Source of the DNA: Centrapalus pauciflorus
Lineage: Eukaryota > Streptophyta > Magnoliopsida > Asterales > Asteraceae
Reading direction: 5' to 3'
Assembly (NCBI GenBank): GCA_020465985.1
Contig: JAANYP010003266.1
Location: 258,721-322,720 of the forward strand
Length of the DNA: 64,000 nt
A program made the translations under genes and the position numbers. Shown one piece after another: positions 22,453 to 34,815 of the stretch. The notes beneath the pieces are model-generated. The model did no database searches, was not told the origin of the DNA, and was given only the letters and a program-made list of their open reading frames with translations. Position 1 is the first letter of the stretch. Each line of letters begins with the position of its first letter.

Positions 22453-24321
22453 GTAGTGCGGTTTGTTGGGCAACTGAGCTCCGGGTTCCAAATCAATGTG
22501 GTGCTGAATATCTCGCAGTGGAGGCAACCCATCAGGCAACTCAGTAGGGAATTCATCAGAAAACTCCTTGAGTAAAGGAGTCATAACCTCTGGAATCTCA
22601 ACTTCTTCGGGCACTTCCTTCCCAATCAAAACAAACACTTCCTCTACATCTTCAATGTCTTCCACAAACTGGGCAAGGGTTAAAAGAGAACCAGATTGCT
22701 TGGTAACTATTTCCTTAGGCTTAGTAGGTACCAAGGTTAATTTCACGCCACCAAATAAAAAACTATAAGTATTGGTGCGTCCATTATTGTCAACATTTCG
22801 ATCATATTCCTACGGCCTACCCAAAAACAAATGACAAGCATCCATATTTACAACATCACACCACATATTATCCTTATATGTTTGACCAACAGAAAAAACA
22901 ACAAGAGCACGTTTAGAAACTGTTACCTCACCACCTTTCTTCAGCCACTGCAGTTTGTAAGGTTTGTTGCGATTTTCCGTTGTCAAAGCCAATTTCTAAA
23001 CCGCCTCCTCAGAAATGAGATTATCACAACTTCCAGAATCGATAACAAAGGTGCAAACCTTACCCAATATCGCACAGGTGGATTGAAAGATGTTGTGTTT
23101 GAGCCAATCTTCACCAACTGTCTTTAGGGTAAAGCACGAGCGCCTTACAACCAGGTTCACCCCCACATCTCTGGTGATGACTTCTTCATTGCACTGTGGT
23201 TCTTCATCAAACAATGGATTATCCTCGTAACCCTCATCAGCATATTCATATTCCCAATCCCCAGTCTCGGCATACATGTGTCGTTTCCCAGCCTTCTTGC
23301 AGTCAAATGCCCGATGGCCCGTCTCGCCACAACTGAAACATTTCAGACCCCCGCTACTACTTGCGCCTCCTGTTGGAGTTCACCCAGCAGTAGCACCCCA
23401 TGTCCATGATTGATTTGGGGTGAAACGTGTCATTACACCACCTGAACCAGAACCTCTGCCACCAGGAGCATTCGAAAGAGGCACCACTACCCGGGGAATT
23501 CGAAGGGACACCACCACCAGGGGTATTTGAAAAGACTCCAGAACCACCACCCACCCGACGGTTTTGTTTCTCAAGGGCCAGTGCCCTTTGGTGTGCCTCT
23601 GAAACGGAAATCGGATTGAACAGATTCACGGCATCCATGATTGAAACTCTCAGGCCACCAACATACCGAGCAACAAGTTGGTCTTCCGTATCCTGAATAT
23701 CATTCCGCGCGATCAAATGATAGAAATCGGTTGTATATTCATCAACCGTTCTGGCCCCTGCCTGAGATTTTGTAACCTTTGGTACATCACCCGTTGGAAG
23801 TTATGAGGCAGAAACTTAGACCTCCTGCACTTCTTCATTTTCCTCCACGTTTCAATCTTTGGTTTACCCAGACGGTTTCGTGTCTGTTTTAACTGTTTCC
23901 ACCATGCCGATGTCCTACCGCGATGCCTGGTAGCAATCAGTGATACCCTCTTGTTTTCGGGTACCTCTTTGAACTCGAACACTTCCTCAACCGTAGCCAG
24001 CCAATCAATGAACCCCTCTGGATTAAGACTAGTCCCATCAAACTCTGGGATCTCAGTCTTAAATCCGGTCTCCCAGCGCCTATTATCATCCCTGCGATTC
24101 TGCCTTGGCCGTTCTTCAATTTCCGACCCGGAAGACGAACGGTCATTGTTGAACGGGTTTTCAAAATCTTCATCCTCATGGCCTCTGTTCAACAGATCTG
24201 TGAATCGATCAGTAAACTGAGTAACCACCTGATCCAACCTTTCATCCATCCTCGCGAAAATCCGTTGCTCAAACTCGCGTTCATACACTTCGTCAAGTGG
24301 TTTCTGTCTCCTCGGACGCAT
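22452..24321 (-). pseudogene. gag-pol: Reina-like chromovirus gag-protease-RT start, broken
   Basis: Gag starts at the ATG at 24321 (MRPRRQKPLDE). Its capsid region has FDGTSLNPEGFIDWL and TSAWWKQLKQ, and continues in shifted frames with QLVARYVGGL and ALALEKQNRR (to about 23400). A CCHC knuckle lies near 23290-23340. Protease carries VIDSGSCDNLISEEA near 23010, followed by WLKKGGEVTVSKRA and DACHLFLGRP. The last piece, 22452-22746, is the start of RT (FPTELPDGLPPLR). At least four frame changes or stops break it, and everything after the first ~25 RT residues is lost. Reina is inferred from protein style; CRM is the alternative. Confidence 0.75.
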
Positions 24322-24340
24322 CCTGAACTCGAAGATTTCG

Positions 24341-24353
24341 ACTCTGATACCAA
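24341..24353 (-). promoter_or_regulatory. Primer-binding site of the Reina-like element
   Basis: On the minus strand TTGGTATCAGAGT follows the LTR end GCATCA with one spacer base. It matches the initiator Met tRNA end and fixes the 5' LTR and orientation. Confidence 0.8.
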
Positions 24354-24354
24354 C

Positions 24355-24852
24355 TGATGCATCATAGCAAATGAAAATATGGACTAGTCTGTTGATTCAA
24401 AAGAATACCAGAATAATCTCTACCAAAAGTTTGTTGATTCCGTAGAATGTCAAACAATTAGGCTTCAAACAACCGAATTTGAATTCGGAAATTTGGAAAA
24501 TGCGAAAGTTTTCTTAATTCATAATATGATTTCATACAGTACTTCAACACAACTTAAATAGAAACGGAAAACTGAAAATGGGTCAAAAACCCAACGGGTC
24601 GACCCAGGGAACCAAAAGAAAAAACCCAAAAACCCAAAAAAATCATACAACAGCCCATAACTCTCATTCCGGGTCGAATTTGGGCCAAACGGTTGGGCAA
24701 ACCGCCTTTGGTCGTCTGGACACCTGATTCGCCCCAAACGGAGACCCGAGTAAAAAATTAGGGCCGTTTCCGTTTAGCCCCTTTTATTACGGACCCTATC
24801 TTGGGCCTCCAGAAACAGGATGGCCTTATCATCGACACATGGGCCTGCATCA
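24355..24852 (-). repeat. LTR (498 bp) of the Reina-like element
   Basis: Minus-strand termini TGATGCAGGCC (24852) and ATGATGCATCA (24355) share the inverted repeat TGATGC/GCATCA. The short LTR, with PBS directly after it, fits a Reina- or CRM-type chromovirus. The flank on the far side is the LTR of the next element, suggesting insertion there. The other LTR is missing. Confidence 0.8.
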
Positions 24853-26386
24853 CTTAATAACTCTCATATATATGATAATATGTATGTATAAAGGTTTTAT
24901 ATTTTAAATCACCCAAGATTACAAGTTTATAAATAAAACCCTCTATAAAATTATATATATATATAATTTTTCCAGCTTTTTAAAGGTTTTTCGGCCTACT
25001 TTGAGGCCGTTTTTGACCATGTTCCAAAACGATTTAGGCTTTGGTTTTCTCAGACACAAAACTACTATGTACAAAGAATTTTCAAAGTCAATAACGGACA
25101 TTTTTCGAGGTGTTTAGGTTGGGGAAAAAGCTCGTTAAAAACCCTTTGTTGGTCATTTTTGAGCTGTCAAACTTTCGGGTTCCCATCTGAGGGTTCTAAA
25201 CTCCATATTAAATTATGAAAACCTCGAGATTTTTAGTCAAGTCATAGATCAAACGTTTGAGACAAGAATCAACTCATTTCATATAGTTATGAATTAGTTG
25301 TGATTTTTCAAATTCAACGTAATATTTCTGCCGAAAATCAGTATTTCATAAACTTGAAACAACTTGTTATTCTTGTTGTTTGTTCAAAAACCATTTGTAT
25401 AAAAGGTTATAAAACACATTTATATGACTTGTTTTCATAATATTTATACTTACATAATGTGTTTTTATTTATATAAACGCATTTGAAGGAAACAACTTAA
25501 AAACAAAACTAGAGATATAAACTTGAGTTTTTAAGAAACTTGTTGTTGTTCGTGATTATATATATTATGCAAGACTTATATAAACATAAATATAAGATGT
25601 AATAAGTTAGTATTTACTTACTTTGATGAAGTATAAGAATGAAAATGAGTAGAAGGTTTGCACTTGAATTGTTTGCACGCAAAAACACTTGAAATAACTT
25701 GAAGAACAAAGAATATTTTGTTGGCCTTGAACTAGGCCTCTCTTGGTCGGATCTTAACAGGAGAGAAAGAAATTTTTGGTGTGAATGAAATGAAAGATTT
25801 TGAACTCTATTTATATATGAAAAAAGTAGATTGAAATGATGAAGGATATGGAGGTTGAGTGCAAATCTTGGTGGAGTGAAAGAGTGAAGTGTGATGATGG
25901 TGATTGTGTATGGTGTTTTAATAATTAAAAATAGAAGTCAACACCTTGGATTTGTACCTCCTATGAGCCGGCCATAGGGAGGTATTTATGATGTATTTTC
26001 AATTTTTTTGTATAAATGTATTTAGAATGTATTCTTGTATATCCCTTTTTTGTAAATTCATAAAAACTTTTGAATGCATTAGTTTAATGAATTGTTTTAG
26101 TCTTGCATAATTAATGTTAAGTAAGTGTATTAGTGCATGATTAGTGTTACTAATCATAATTTAATTATGTAATTAGTTGAATTAATCCATCGTATCGCAA
26201 ATCGATCGGAATAATTAATTTGCCGATTCATCGCACCGATGAAATTGTTTCTAATTGAATTGAATTTCCTTATGAACTCTGTTAATCAGTTTGATTAAAT
26301 TCTAATGACCACCGATTAGGTTATAATTGGCTAGTAAATACTGATTAGGTCATAGTTGCTAACCTGGTTTAGTGCTGGATGTTACA
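24853..26386 (-). repeat. 3' LTR of minus-strand Tekay-like element (Tekay-3), 3' end cut
   Basis: On the minus strand it starts TGTAACATCCAGC at 26386, directly after the polypurine tract (the complement of CTCCCCCTGTTAAGGG, about 26389-26404). TATAAATA lies on the minus strand at 25808-25815, followed by a pyrimidine-rich start region and a long U5. The 3' end is not visible because the Reina-like LTR begins at 24852. Very AT-rich, including an (AT)n run near 24953. No gene in this 1.5 kb. Confidence 0.75.
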
Positions 26387-29126
26387 ATCTCCCCCTGTTA
26401 AGGGAATTTCGTCCCGAAATTAGCTCGTGTTCTCCACTACTTGAGTATTCGAGAACAGATGAGGGTATTTTTGTAAACTCAGGACCTCTCTTAGAGTTTT
26501 ATCTAACTTTTATTATCGGGTATCGGCTGTGCTTTAGTTTCTTGACTTTTCGGTCCATTATTTCCACGGGTTGTTCAATGAAGTTCAACTTTTCATCTAG
26601 TTCTAGTTCGTCCATGGGTATGACGAGTGTTTCATCAGCCAGGCACTACTTAAGGTTGGACATGTGGAAGGTATTATGTATATTACTTAGCTCTGGAGGC
26701 AGATCGAGTCGGTAGGCTACCAGGTCAATTGTTTTGGAGATCTTGAATGGTACGATAACAAGGATTGATTTTCCTCGTTTCCCAAAATGGATTACACCTT
26801 TCCAAGGCGAGACTTTCAGTATTACTTGATCTCCCTCCTGGAATTCCAAATCCTTCCATCTAATATATGCATAGCTTTTCTATCGATCCTGTGCAATCTT
26901 TAATCGGTTCCGAATCTGGACTATCTTTTCGATAGTCTCCTGGATGATCTCGGGTCCAGTGATCTGGCTATCTCCTACCTCAGCCCAACAAAGCGGTGGC
27001 CGGCACTTTTGCCCATAAAGCGCCTCGAATGGAGCAGTCTTAATACTCGAATGGTAGCTGTTGTTATAGAAAAACTCAACTAATGGCAGATGCCTATCCC
27101 ATATTTTGCCAAACTCGATAACACATGCCCTTAGCATGTCCTCCAATGTCCAGGCGTGTACCCAACGCCTCTTGAAACGATTGCCAAATCTTGATGTGAA
27201 CCGGCTGTCTCTATCGGATATAATCGATAGGGTGACTGCATGCCTCGAGACAACTTCTTTAAGATAGATTCGGGTTAACTTATCCATCTTATCAGTCTCC
27301 TTGATTGGCAAGAAGTGTGTAGTTTTTGTGTGTCGGTCCACAATCACCCAAATGGTGTCGTAACCTCCAGAAGTCTTTGGCAACTTTGTGATGAAGTCCA
27401 TAGTTATTCTCTCCCACTTCCACTGCGGTATTTCTGGTTGTACCAATAGTCTTGATGGTTTCTGGTGCTCAGCCTTAACCTTCAAACATGTCACTTGCTG
27501 ACATATGTAGCAATGTCAGCCTTCATGTTTTGCCACCAGTACATTTCCTTCAAGTCGTGATACATTTTATCTGACCCTGGGTGAATAGCATATCTTGTTT
27601 TATGCCCTTCATCCATGACCAACTTCCTCAACCCTCCAAACTTTGGTAGCCAAATTCTGTTCATTAAGTACCGGCATCCACCGGTCTTGATTTCAAACTG
27701 TTTATCCATTCCTCTCAAGGCTTCATCTAGCATATTTTCATTCTTGACTGCTTCTTTCTGTGTCTCGAGAATATGAGAGTTTAGGTTTGACTCGATTGTC
27801 ATGACCAAAGCTCGGACCATCAAGGGCTTAACCCGTTCCTTTCGACTCAACGCATCAGCTACAACGTTTGCCTTGCCCGGGTGATATCGGATCTCGCAGT
27901 CGTAATCGCTTAGCAATTCAACCCAACACCGTTGCCTCATGTTCAACTCCTTTTGGTCCAGAATGTGCTGAAGGCTCTTATGATCCGTGAATACCGTGCA
28001 CTTTTTCCCGTAAAGGTAGTGCCTACATATTTAAAAAAGCAAACACCACTGCTCCGAGCTCCAAGTCGTGAGTCGTATAGTTCACCTCGTGGATTTTGAG
28101 TTGCCGCGATGCATAAGCGATGACTTTATCCTTCTGCATTAACACACAACCTTACCCGTTGTGTGAGGCATCGCAGTAGACCACAAAGTTTTATGTTCCC
28201 TCATGTAGGGACAGAATAGGCGCACTACACAATCTCTGCTTCAACATTTTGAATGTCGTCACCTGGTCTTCACCCCAGACATACTTCACATCCTTCCGAC
28301 TTAATTCCGTTAGCGAACCAGCTATCTTAGAGAAGTTTTCGATAAATCGTCTATAATAACCGGCAAGACTTAGAAACTGACGGATTTCCGTTGGAGTCCT
28401 AGGCGTTGCCCAGTTCTTAATATCCTTGATTTTCGATGGATCTACTTGAATTCCTTGGCCATTAATCACATGCCCTAGGAACTTTACTTCTCGTAGCCAA
28501 AATTTACACTTAGAGAATTTGGCGTACAACTGTTATTTCTCTAGTAGCTCTACGATTATCTTCAGATGCGGCTCGTGTTCATCTTGACTTCGGGAGTATA
28601 TAAGGATATCGTCTATGAACACTATTACAAGTTTATCCAAATACGGTTTACACACTCGATTCATGAGATCCATGAATACAGCTGGTGTGTCGGTTAAACC
28701 AAATGGCATCACCTAGAATTCGTAATGTCCATAACGAGTTCCGAATGCTGTCTTGGGTATATCCTCTTCCCGAACCTTAACTTGGTGGTATCCGGATCGC
28801 AGATCAATCTTAGAGTAAACACTAGATCCTTGGAGTTGATCGAATAAATCGTCGCATCTGGGGAGAGGGTATCGGTTCTTGATGGTTAACATGTTCATCT
28901 CTCGATAGTCAATGCAAATTCTAAACGATCCGTCCTTCTTCTTTACAAATAAGACCGGAGCTCCCCAACGTGAGGAACTTGGTCGGATGAATCCTTTATC
29001 CAACAGTTCTTGCAGCTGATTGGATAATTCTTGCATCTCTGACGGTGTTAATCGGTAGGGTGCTCGTGCGACAGGTGCAGCTCCAGGAACCAAGGGGTGC
29101 AACGTTAGGTACAGAAACAACAACAT
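26387..29126 (-). pseudogene. pol: Tekay-3 RT, RNase H, integrase and chromodomain, decayed
   Basis: Minus-strand order: RT (29126 to about 28300: [42 protein letters not shown]), RNase H (to about 27830, ending [14 protein letters not shown]), integrase (27600 to 26880, with MDFITKLP and SDRDSRFTS), GPF-like and C-terminal segments to about 26400. Several stops break it, for instance in RT after GHYEF and in RNase H. In integrase about 20 codons between SRFTSRF and TLEDML are replaced by unrelated residues, removing the DGQSE block with the catalytic Glu. RT has no intron at the [11 protein letters not shown] junction, unlike Tekay-1. Confidence 0.8.
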
Positions 29127-29760
29127 TCTTAACTTTACGAACCCAATTCTGGACAGTTATCTTGGGTATCCACTTTTGAACAGTTCTGTTAGGAACTGAT
29201 TTGTGAATTGATTTCTTTGGAACCCTATTCTGTCTAGACTTGGGAACCTTGATCTTTTCTACCCACACATCTACACTAGACTTGGAAATAGATTTTCATT
29301 CAAACCATAACAATCAACAGAGTTTAATGACATCAAATCAGCACGAGAGTATGTAAGACAATTTTTTAGTATCTAAGTTATTTCATACATTTTTCCCTAA
29401 GCAACTATTCCTATTTGTAATAATATTTTCTTTTATCCTCCACTCTTTTTAAAAATTGTCCTTTTTCATTGCAATCCGCTTCTTTCTCCAAACTTGCTGG
29501 GATGATCTTTTCACAAGATTATCTGACATAAATGAAGAACGAAAATTAGTCGAACTGAAATAAGCATTATTTTGCAAAATTTTCTTACCATGAGAAGAAT
29601 CTGAAGTCTGTGCTTTTGTAACCTTTGAAGATGATGATTAAATTTTCAAATGTTGAAGGAGCTAATGTAACATTTGATTTTTCCTTGCGTTGCAAAGTTG
29701 GTGATGAAACTGATACAACTTTGGGAGTTGTAGGTATTTGTTTCAAGATACCAACTATTC
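29096..29760 (-). pseudogene. Copia gag-pol linker debris
   Basis: Upstream of the Tekay-3 RT start the minus strand reads a basic repetitive segment (VWVEKIKVPKSRQNRVPKKS, then VQKWIPK and VQNWVRK), the style of the linker between gag and protease in plant Copia elements. Farther upstream (29580-29760) is a Ser/Thr-rich piece with frame breaks. The 300 bp between (29281-29580) hold no clear frame. The fragment is fused to gypsy RT at about 29090, so it marks an old rearrangement point. Confidence 0.45.
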
Positions 29761-30398
29761 TATAAGGTCCACCCTCTACGGATCTATCAAGGCGTGATGG
29801 CATCAAACGAGTGCGGAATCCTTGTTTAACGCTAACGGATCGATCACACGAAAACACGGAGCCTAACACGATGCTAACCGAACAAGTATCGACACCACAA
29901 GATGTATTGCTCCATTTGAATGCTATGGAACTCTCAGAATTCGCCTTGTATCTCACCCACACGAATCTGAAAGCTATTTTCCAAGTGTTAATGGAATAAC
30001 ACACATAAGTTCATGATATAACCCTTAAGTTCGTGCATGGTCCAAGCCCACGAACTTATAAGTTCAAGCCCATTGAGATAAGTTCGTACGAACTTATCAC
30101 GGCTAAGTTCGTACGAACTTATGACCCATAAGTTCGTACCCTCATGTCTCATGAACTTATTCTCATAAGTTCATGCCTCATGAACTTATCACCATAAGTT
30201 CATACCTCTTGAACTTATTCTCATAAGTTCATATCTCATGAACTTATCAAACAATCATGAACATAACATTCCAACATGAACACAATACACAATCATGAAC
30301 TTAAGACATAAATATGAACAAACAATCATGACTTGTATTAACAAAGTCCTATCTATTACAAAAACTAGACTGCTATCGTCACACCGGGTGTACCAACA
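29761..30398 (-). repeat. Family-B Copia LTR (copy B6), minus orientation
   Basis: Minus-strand start TGTTGGTACACCCGGTGTG at 30398 after a polypurine tract; end GGACCTTATA at 29761 (other copies GACCTTACA). The U5 stem-loop block (29806-29826) is shared with other family-B LTRs with one change. U3 contains an array of palindromes built on AAGTTC/GAACTT (30076-30250). The expected PBS is not recognisable past 29761. Confidence 0.8.
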
Positions 30399-31350
30399 GA
30401 CTCCCCCTTGATGATAGCTTCTACTGTATTTCCATTAATCTATAGAACTAGGCTTATTTACAGTGCTCCCTGCATGGAGTCCTTGTTCAATACAAACTTT
30501 AACAACTCTCTAGAATTGCCTTCTGAACTCCAACCATCGAGAAAGAAAATTGGCTGCTCATGAAGTTTTTGAAGATCACCCCAAGAGAGGTTTACAAGAT
30601 GTAATGGATCATATACCTTCAAATTACTTTCTCATCCTGATCCTCCATTATAGCCTCAGCTGTCTCATTATCAACGTACCACCACTTCAAGTTACTCAAA
30701 CATCTTGTGGTATAGTCTTTAACGTGATTTTCTTCAAGCATTTAACGGGTTTGTAAAACATTTTGATCCATGGTCTGCCAGTCAAAGGATCTATCCTCGT
30801 TTCGTCCATGACTCTTTTTCTTACCCTTGGTGTCAACCTTTCAAACCTTCCAGACCGACCTTCTCTTCTGATAATCTTTGCAATAAGCATACGGGTCGTC
30901 TCCTAGGTTTATGAGCTCCTTCCAGGCCAACTCCTTTACCTCCCAAATAGGCAATGAATTGAAGTCTTTAAGCCTTCTTCTTAAGTACTGTAGCTCATCT
31001 ATTCTCTTAAGAATGAATTGCTACAGTTCCCTATCAAAGAACCAGCTTAGAATTCCACCTGTTATCTTTCCTGGACTTGGCAGCCTCATCTTCTTCTTAA
31101 CTGCCAAGTCAGTCTTCTGCTCTTCTTTTCTAAACCACCATTTCCTTTTCTCTTCTTTAGTCAGCTCCCTGTCCGACATATCAGATTCTGATTCATCATT
31201 ACATGATATCTTAGCACATCAAGGTCTATCACATTCTGATTCTCATTCACATATAGCTCTGTGACAGGTTGCTTATGTATAACCACCTCATCAACTTCAT
31301 CATCTTCATCTACCACTATCTTATCATCAGACTTCCAATCATCTTCACCT
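30399..31350 (-). pseudogene. C-terminal part of family-B aORF (B6)
   Basis: Corresponds to about the last 310 residues of the B3 aORF. Clear blocks are IIRREGRSGRFERL, TGRPWIKMFYKPVKCLKK (30696-30890) and HEQPIFF near 30560. Frame breaks occur throughout, including a changed C-terminus near 30440-30500. It ends just before the polypurine tract at 30399-30412. The 5' side joins post-pol non-coding sequence at about 31350, so most of the aORF was deleted in this segment. Confidence 0.65.
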
Positions 31351-32112
31351 TAGGTTTTCATGAACATAACATGAAACTTTGAAAAATTTTCAACTCTTTT
31401 CAACTTTTTCAACTATTTCAACTTATTATAGAACACTTCACATAAAGCAAACAGATTATCACACATCATTTGTTTTTCCAACTAAAATACATCCTAGTAT
31501 CTGACCTCGATCCTATTTGTTGAAAATTTACCTAGTAAACTAATAATAAAATAAAATATAGTAGAAATAAAAATAAAGTAAAAATAAAATAAAGAAAATA
31601 ATAAAAATAAATTGCAAGAATTTAAAGATAAAATTACATAAACTAACTATTTTTGTGAGAGAGTCATAGAAGGTTCAATCAGATAACTTTGCCACCTCAC
31701 TTTTGGCGTTGCACTTTCACACTATGGGATTTTAATATCCCTTTATTGTTTGTTGTAACATACACACCATGTCGAATGTCGGTATTCTTGTCCACTTAAA
31801 CACACAACACTTTGAATTTTTCTTTTGCCTTTTTATTTTTCAAGAAATTACCTTACGTGTCCCACACTTTGACATACTTCTGTGATCAAGACAGACATAC
31901 AATCATTATGACTCTTTGGTATTTGCAAATCATCTTTAAAAGAAAAACGTCGGACACTTTTCTGTATTTACATACAACAGAGTGTCTTAGTTTGTATTAG
32001 GGTAGAGCATATTTATTTTATTTAGCCAAGACAACGGTGACAGTTCTGTACTTATGTACAACAAAGTGACATAGCTTGCTATATTGAGTCAAAACAATGG
32101 TGACAGGTCCGT
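31351..32112 (-). other. Post-pol non-coding region of B6 with stem-loop repeats
   Basis: Equivalent to 43460-44230 of B3, read on the minus strand. It contains repeat 3 (31941-31985) and repeat 2 (32022-32075) of the family-B stem-loop series. Repeat 1 is cut at about 32112, where the sequence switches to aORF coding. Further on (31380-31600) it is A/T-rich with GTTGAAAAAGTTGAAA-type repeats. No gene. Confidence 0.65.
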
Positions 32113-32985
32113 TCAACTCCTCTATGTTAGGGCACTGATTGATCTAATCTCTGCCTTTTTGCCCTTTGATGCCTGGCAACCAAAGCGTCTTCATCAGGCT
32201 CATAAGCTTCATCATCTTCTTCAGCTTGTAGATGGCTAGACTGTTGTTGTTTTGTCTGTGGCGGCACTACGAGTCTAGAACGGTAACGACCCAGATTCGT
32301 CGTAGGATTTGCTGCCTCCCTGACATCGCTTACAATATCAGATGTTGTCTCCAAATCAGTCTCTACAACCATAGTAGATTGTTCTGGCTGATAATTGTCA
32401 ATGTCTTCTAATATATTGCCCGATGCGTCACGGGGTTGAAGTAGATCATGAATTACTTCTTCTAGAATATCTTGCTGAGCTGCTCCCCCGTGAGCGAAGA
32501 TATCTTCCAGAGCTTCCTGTCTCGGATCAGGTCGAACGACTGGGGGAGAGGCCGCTGTTGCTCATGCTGGAATCAGCACTCGCTGTGCTGCTGCAGCTGC
32601 TTCTTGAGCCGCTTCTTGGCCCTGTTGCTCATTATCCGACCATTCATCCCAGGCGGGAGCAACGTAATTGGGATCAACCAGAGCTCCGAATAGTGGAGTA
32701 ATTTGCGGACGAACGTTCTCCGCCCTTCTCCGGCTGTGACTTCGATAGTCTGCAAAAATCCTTTTGTCAATTCCTGCGTCAACAACCACTTCAGGTGATG
32801 GCGGCAAGTCTGGCAAGCAATGTCGGATTGTCGTCATTACAAAACGTAGATACAACAAAAATGCTCGCGACTAGGAGCCATAATTTGACGTATAAACTCA
32901 GAAAAGAAGAAGTTTGAGAAAAGGTAAGGCTTACTATACACCAGTAAGATCATCTCGGATTGCAACTTGGATGTCACCACATCAA
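32113..32985 (-). pseudogene. N-terminal/middle part of family-B aORF, fused to RT (B6)
   Basis: From 32985 down the minus strand follows the aORF from the residues before SFSEKFF in B3 through the TIRH.LP.L block (32562-32858), a Gln/Ala-rich piece, and the acidic EDDEAYEPDEDALVARHQRAKRQR segment (32127-32372). The first ~150 residues are missing because the sequence is joined directly to reverse transcriptase at 32985. It ends at about 32127 where the stem-loop region begins, so the order is scrambled relative to intact copies. Confidence 0.6.
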
Positions 32986-33215
32986 AACCTACCTTCTTGG
33001 TTGAACCCCTTTACTACGAGTCTTGCCTTGTTTCGTGTAACGATGCCTCGAACATCCCTTTTGCATTTAAAGACCCATTTGGTCCCTATTGCTACTTCTC
33101 CACGAGGTAAAGGCACTAACTCCCAGACTTGTAGTTTCTTGAACTGTGAGAGTTCCTCCTGCATTGCTTCAACCCAAGAATTATCCTTTAGAGATATTTG
33201 AACATTCTTCGGCAC
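32986..33215 (-). pseudogene. pol: RT N-terminal fragment (B6)
   Basis: About 76 residues: [54 protein letters not shown]. This is the start of Copia RT, open over its whole length. It breaks at GFNQEG, before the catalytic region, and at 33215 it meets plus-strand integrase. Confidence 0.8.
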
Positions 33216-34219
33216 TAACTAAAGGCATAGTGCATCAATATAGTGCACCATATGAGCCACAACAAAATGGGGTGGCAGAACGAAAGAACAAGACATTGGT
33301 TTAAGCAGCAACGACTATGCTCTCGGATTCAAAGCTTCCCACAATATTTTGGGTGGAGGCAGTGAATATCGCTTGTCATGTTTTAAACAGGGCCCTTACT
33401 GTCAAATCTTTGAACAAAACCTGTTATAAGATTCTGAATAAGCGACCGCCAAATTTAACTGGCTTTGAACCATTTGGGGTGCCATGTACTTTGCTAAAAA
33501 CGAAACATCAACCTAAGTTTGGTGAAAAGGAAAACGAAGTATACTTCCTAGGTTATGTACCAAATTCACCAAACAAGAGGGTTTTAATAAAACTACTGTT
33601 ACTATAGAAATTGTGTTTAACATCGATGTAACCAATTATTCACATGAACCCCAAATAGGTCCAGAATGGTTATTTGATTATGACTCTGTGTTTTAATCAT
33701 TTAACATTCCTTTTAGGTGATGCAGGAACACTGGAGAATGACTTCTCTACCTTAAATCTTAATGACAAGGGTAGGGTCTTTCCTAATTCGAGCATTCTCA
33801 TGTCATCTGAAGAAAATATAATGACAGAAAATGGGTCCCCAACAACTGAAGACCTTCATCGTCTATTGATGTGAATGAAATAAATAGTCCACCCTCAGAA
33901 GACAGTGATCACGAGGAGTATGTTCGTCTGAAGTCACACCCCCACTAGGTGAAATAGGATCAAATTTTGGAGACAGTCTTCAGGTCGATGCAATTGAAAC
34001 ATCGAAAATACATAAGGATCATCCACTTGAGGATATTATTGGGAATCCAAATGCTGGTGTGAGAACTTGGAGTAATGTGAATATTAACACAGTATTGTTA
34101 TCGATGATCAATGACTCCGAGCCATTTCACACTTGCATGTACTCATGTTTCATCTTTCAAGTTGATCCGAAGAATGTTCAAATGGCTCTAAAGGATCAGT
34201 CTTGGTTTGAAGCAATGCA
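33216..34219 (+). pseudogene. pol: Integrase C-half to RT start, family B fragment (B1)
   Basis: Begins within the integrase core (TKGIVHQYSAPYEP, PQQNGVAERKN), has a TAA near 33303, continues through NKRPPNLTGFEPFGVPC and FGEKENEVYFLGY, then frame breaks near 33590, and the acidic linker (33674-33874). It ends with the RT opening DPKNVQMALKDQSWFEAM, cut at 34219 by the LTR of B2. Its linker resembles B4 more than B3. Confidence 0.8.
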
Positions 34220-34815
34220 TGTTGGTACACCCTGTTTGACGATAGCAGTGTAGTTATATAATATATAGTCAAATGTAATAGATGAGGCTTTATGAGTACA
34301 AGTCATGTGTGTTAGTTCATGATTCTGTATGATATCTACATTTGCATGTTTAGTTTTAACTGTGAAGTAAAGTTCTAGACTTTGAAGTTAAGCTCTAGAC
34401 TGTGAAGATAAGTTCTAAGATGTGAAGATAAGTTCTAAGGCTACGCCACGAACTTAGGCCACCCCAGATGATCTTAGATGAACTAATTTCGTAGGGTGTT
34501 GTGCTTGAATTTAATTAAGTTCGTGGGCTTAGGCCTAAACAAACTTAGCTGGTTTAATTAGAACTTAATCAGGTTTATTTCATAATCTTTGGATAATCCG
34601 TATTTCAGAGCTTGTGACTGCACGTACGAGCTAGAAAGGTTTTCAGAGAGTTTTCTAGGAGCAATACACCATATAGGGTCGTTTCTTAAATCGGTTATCA
34701 TTGTGTTCGGCACCGTCTTCTGTGCATGATCGATCCGTTAAGCGTCTAACGAGGATTCCGCACTCGTTGGATGGCGTCGCGTCAAGATCAGATCCGCAGA
34801 CGTTGTGACCTTACA
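34220..34815 (+). repeat. Family-B LTR (B2)
   Basis: TGTTGGTACACCCTG at 34220 to GTGACCTTACA at 34815, 596 bp. The U5 stem-loop AACGAG...CTCGTT lies at 34748-34768. U3 has repeated AAGTTCTAGACT/AAGATAAGTTCTAAG units (34370-34440). Followed by the PBS. Confidence 0.85.

Noticed and set aside
29540..29590. GTAAGA...TTTCAG pair on the minus strand
   Set aside because: About 38 nt, too short for a plant intron, and the flanking frame is not clear.
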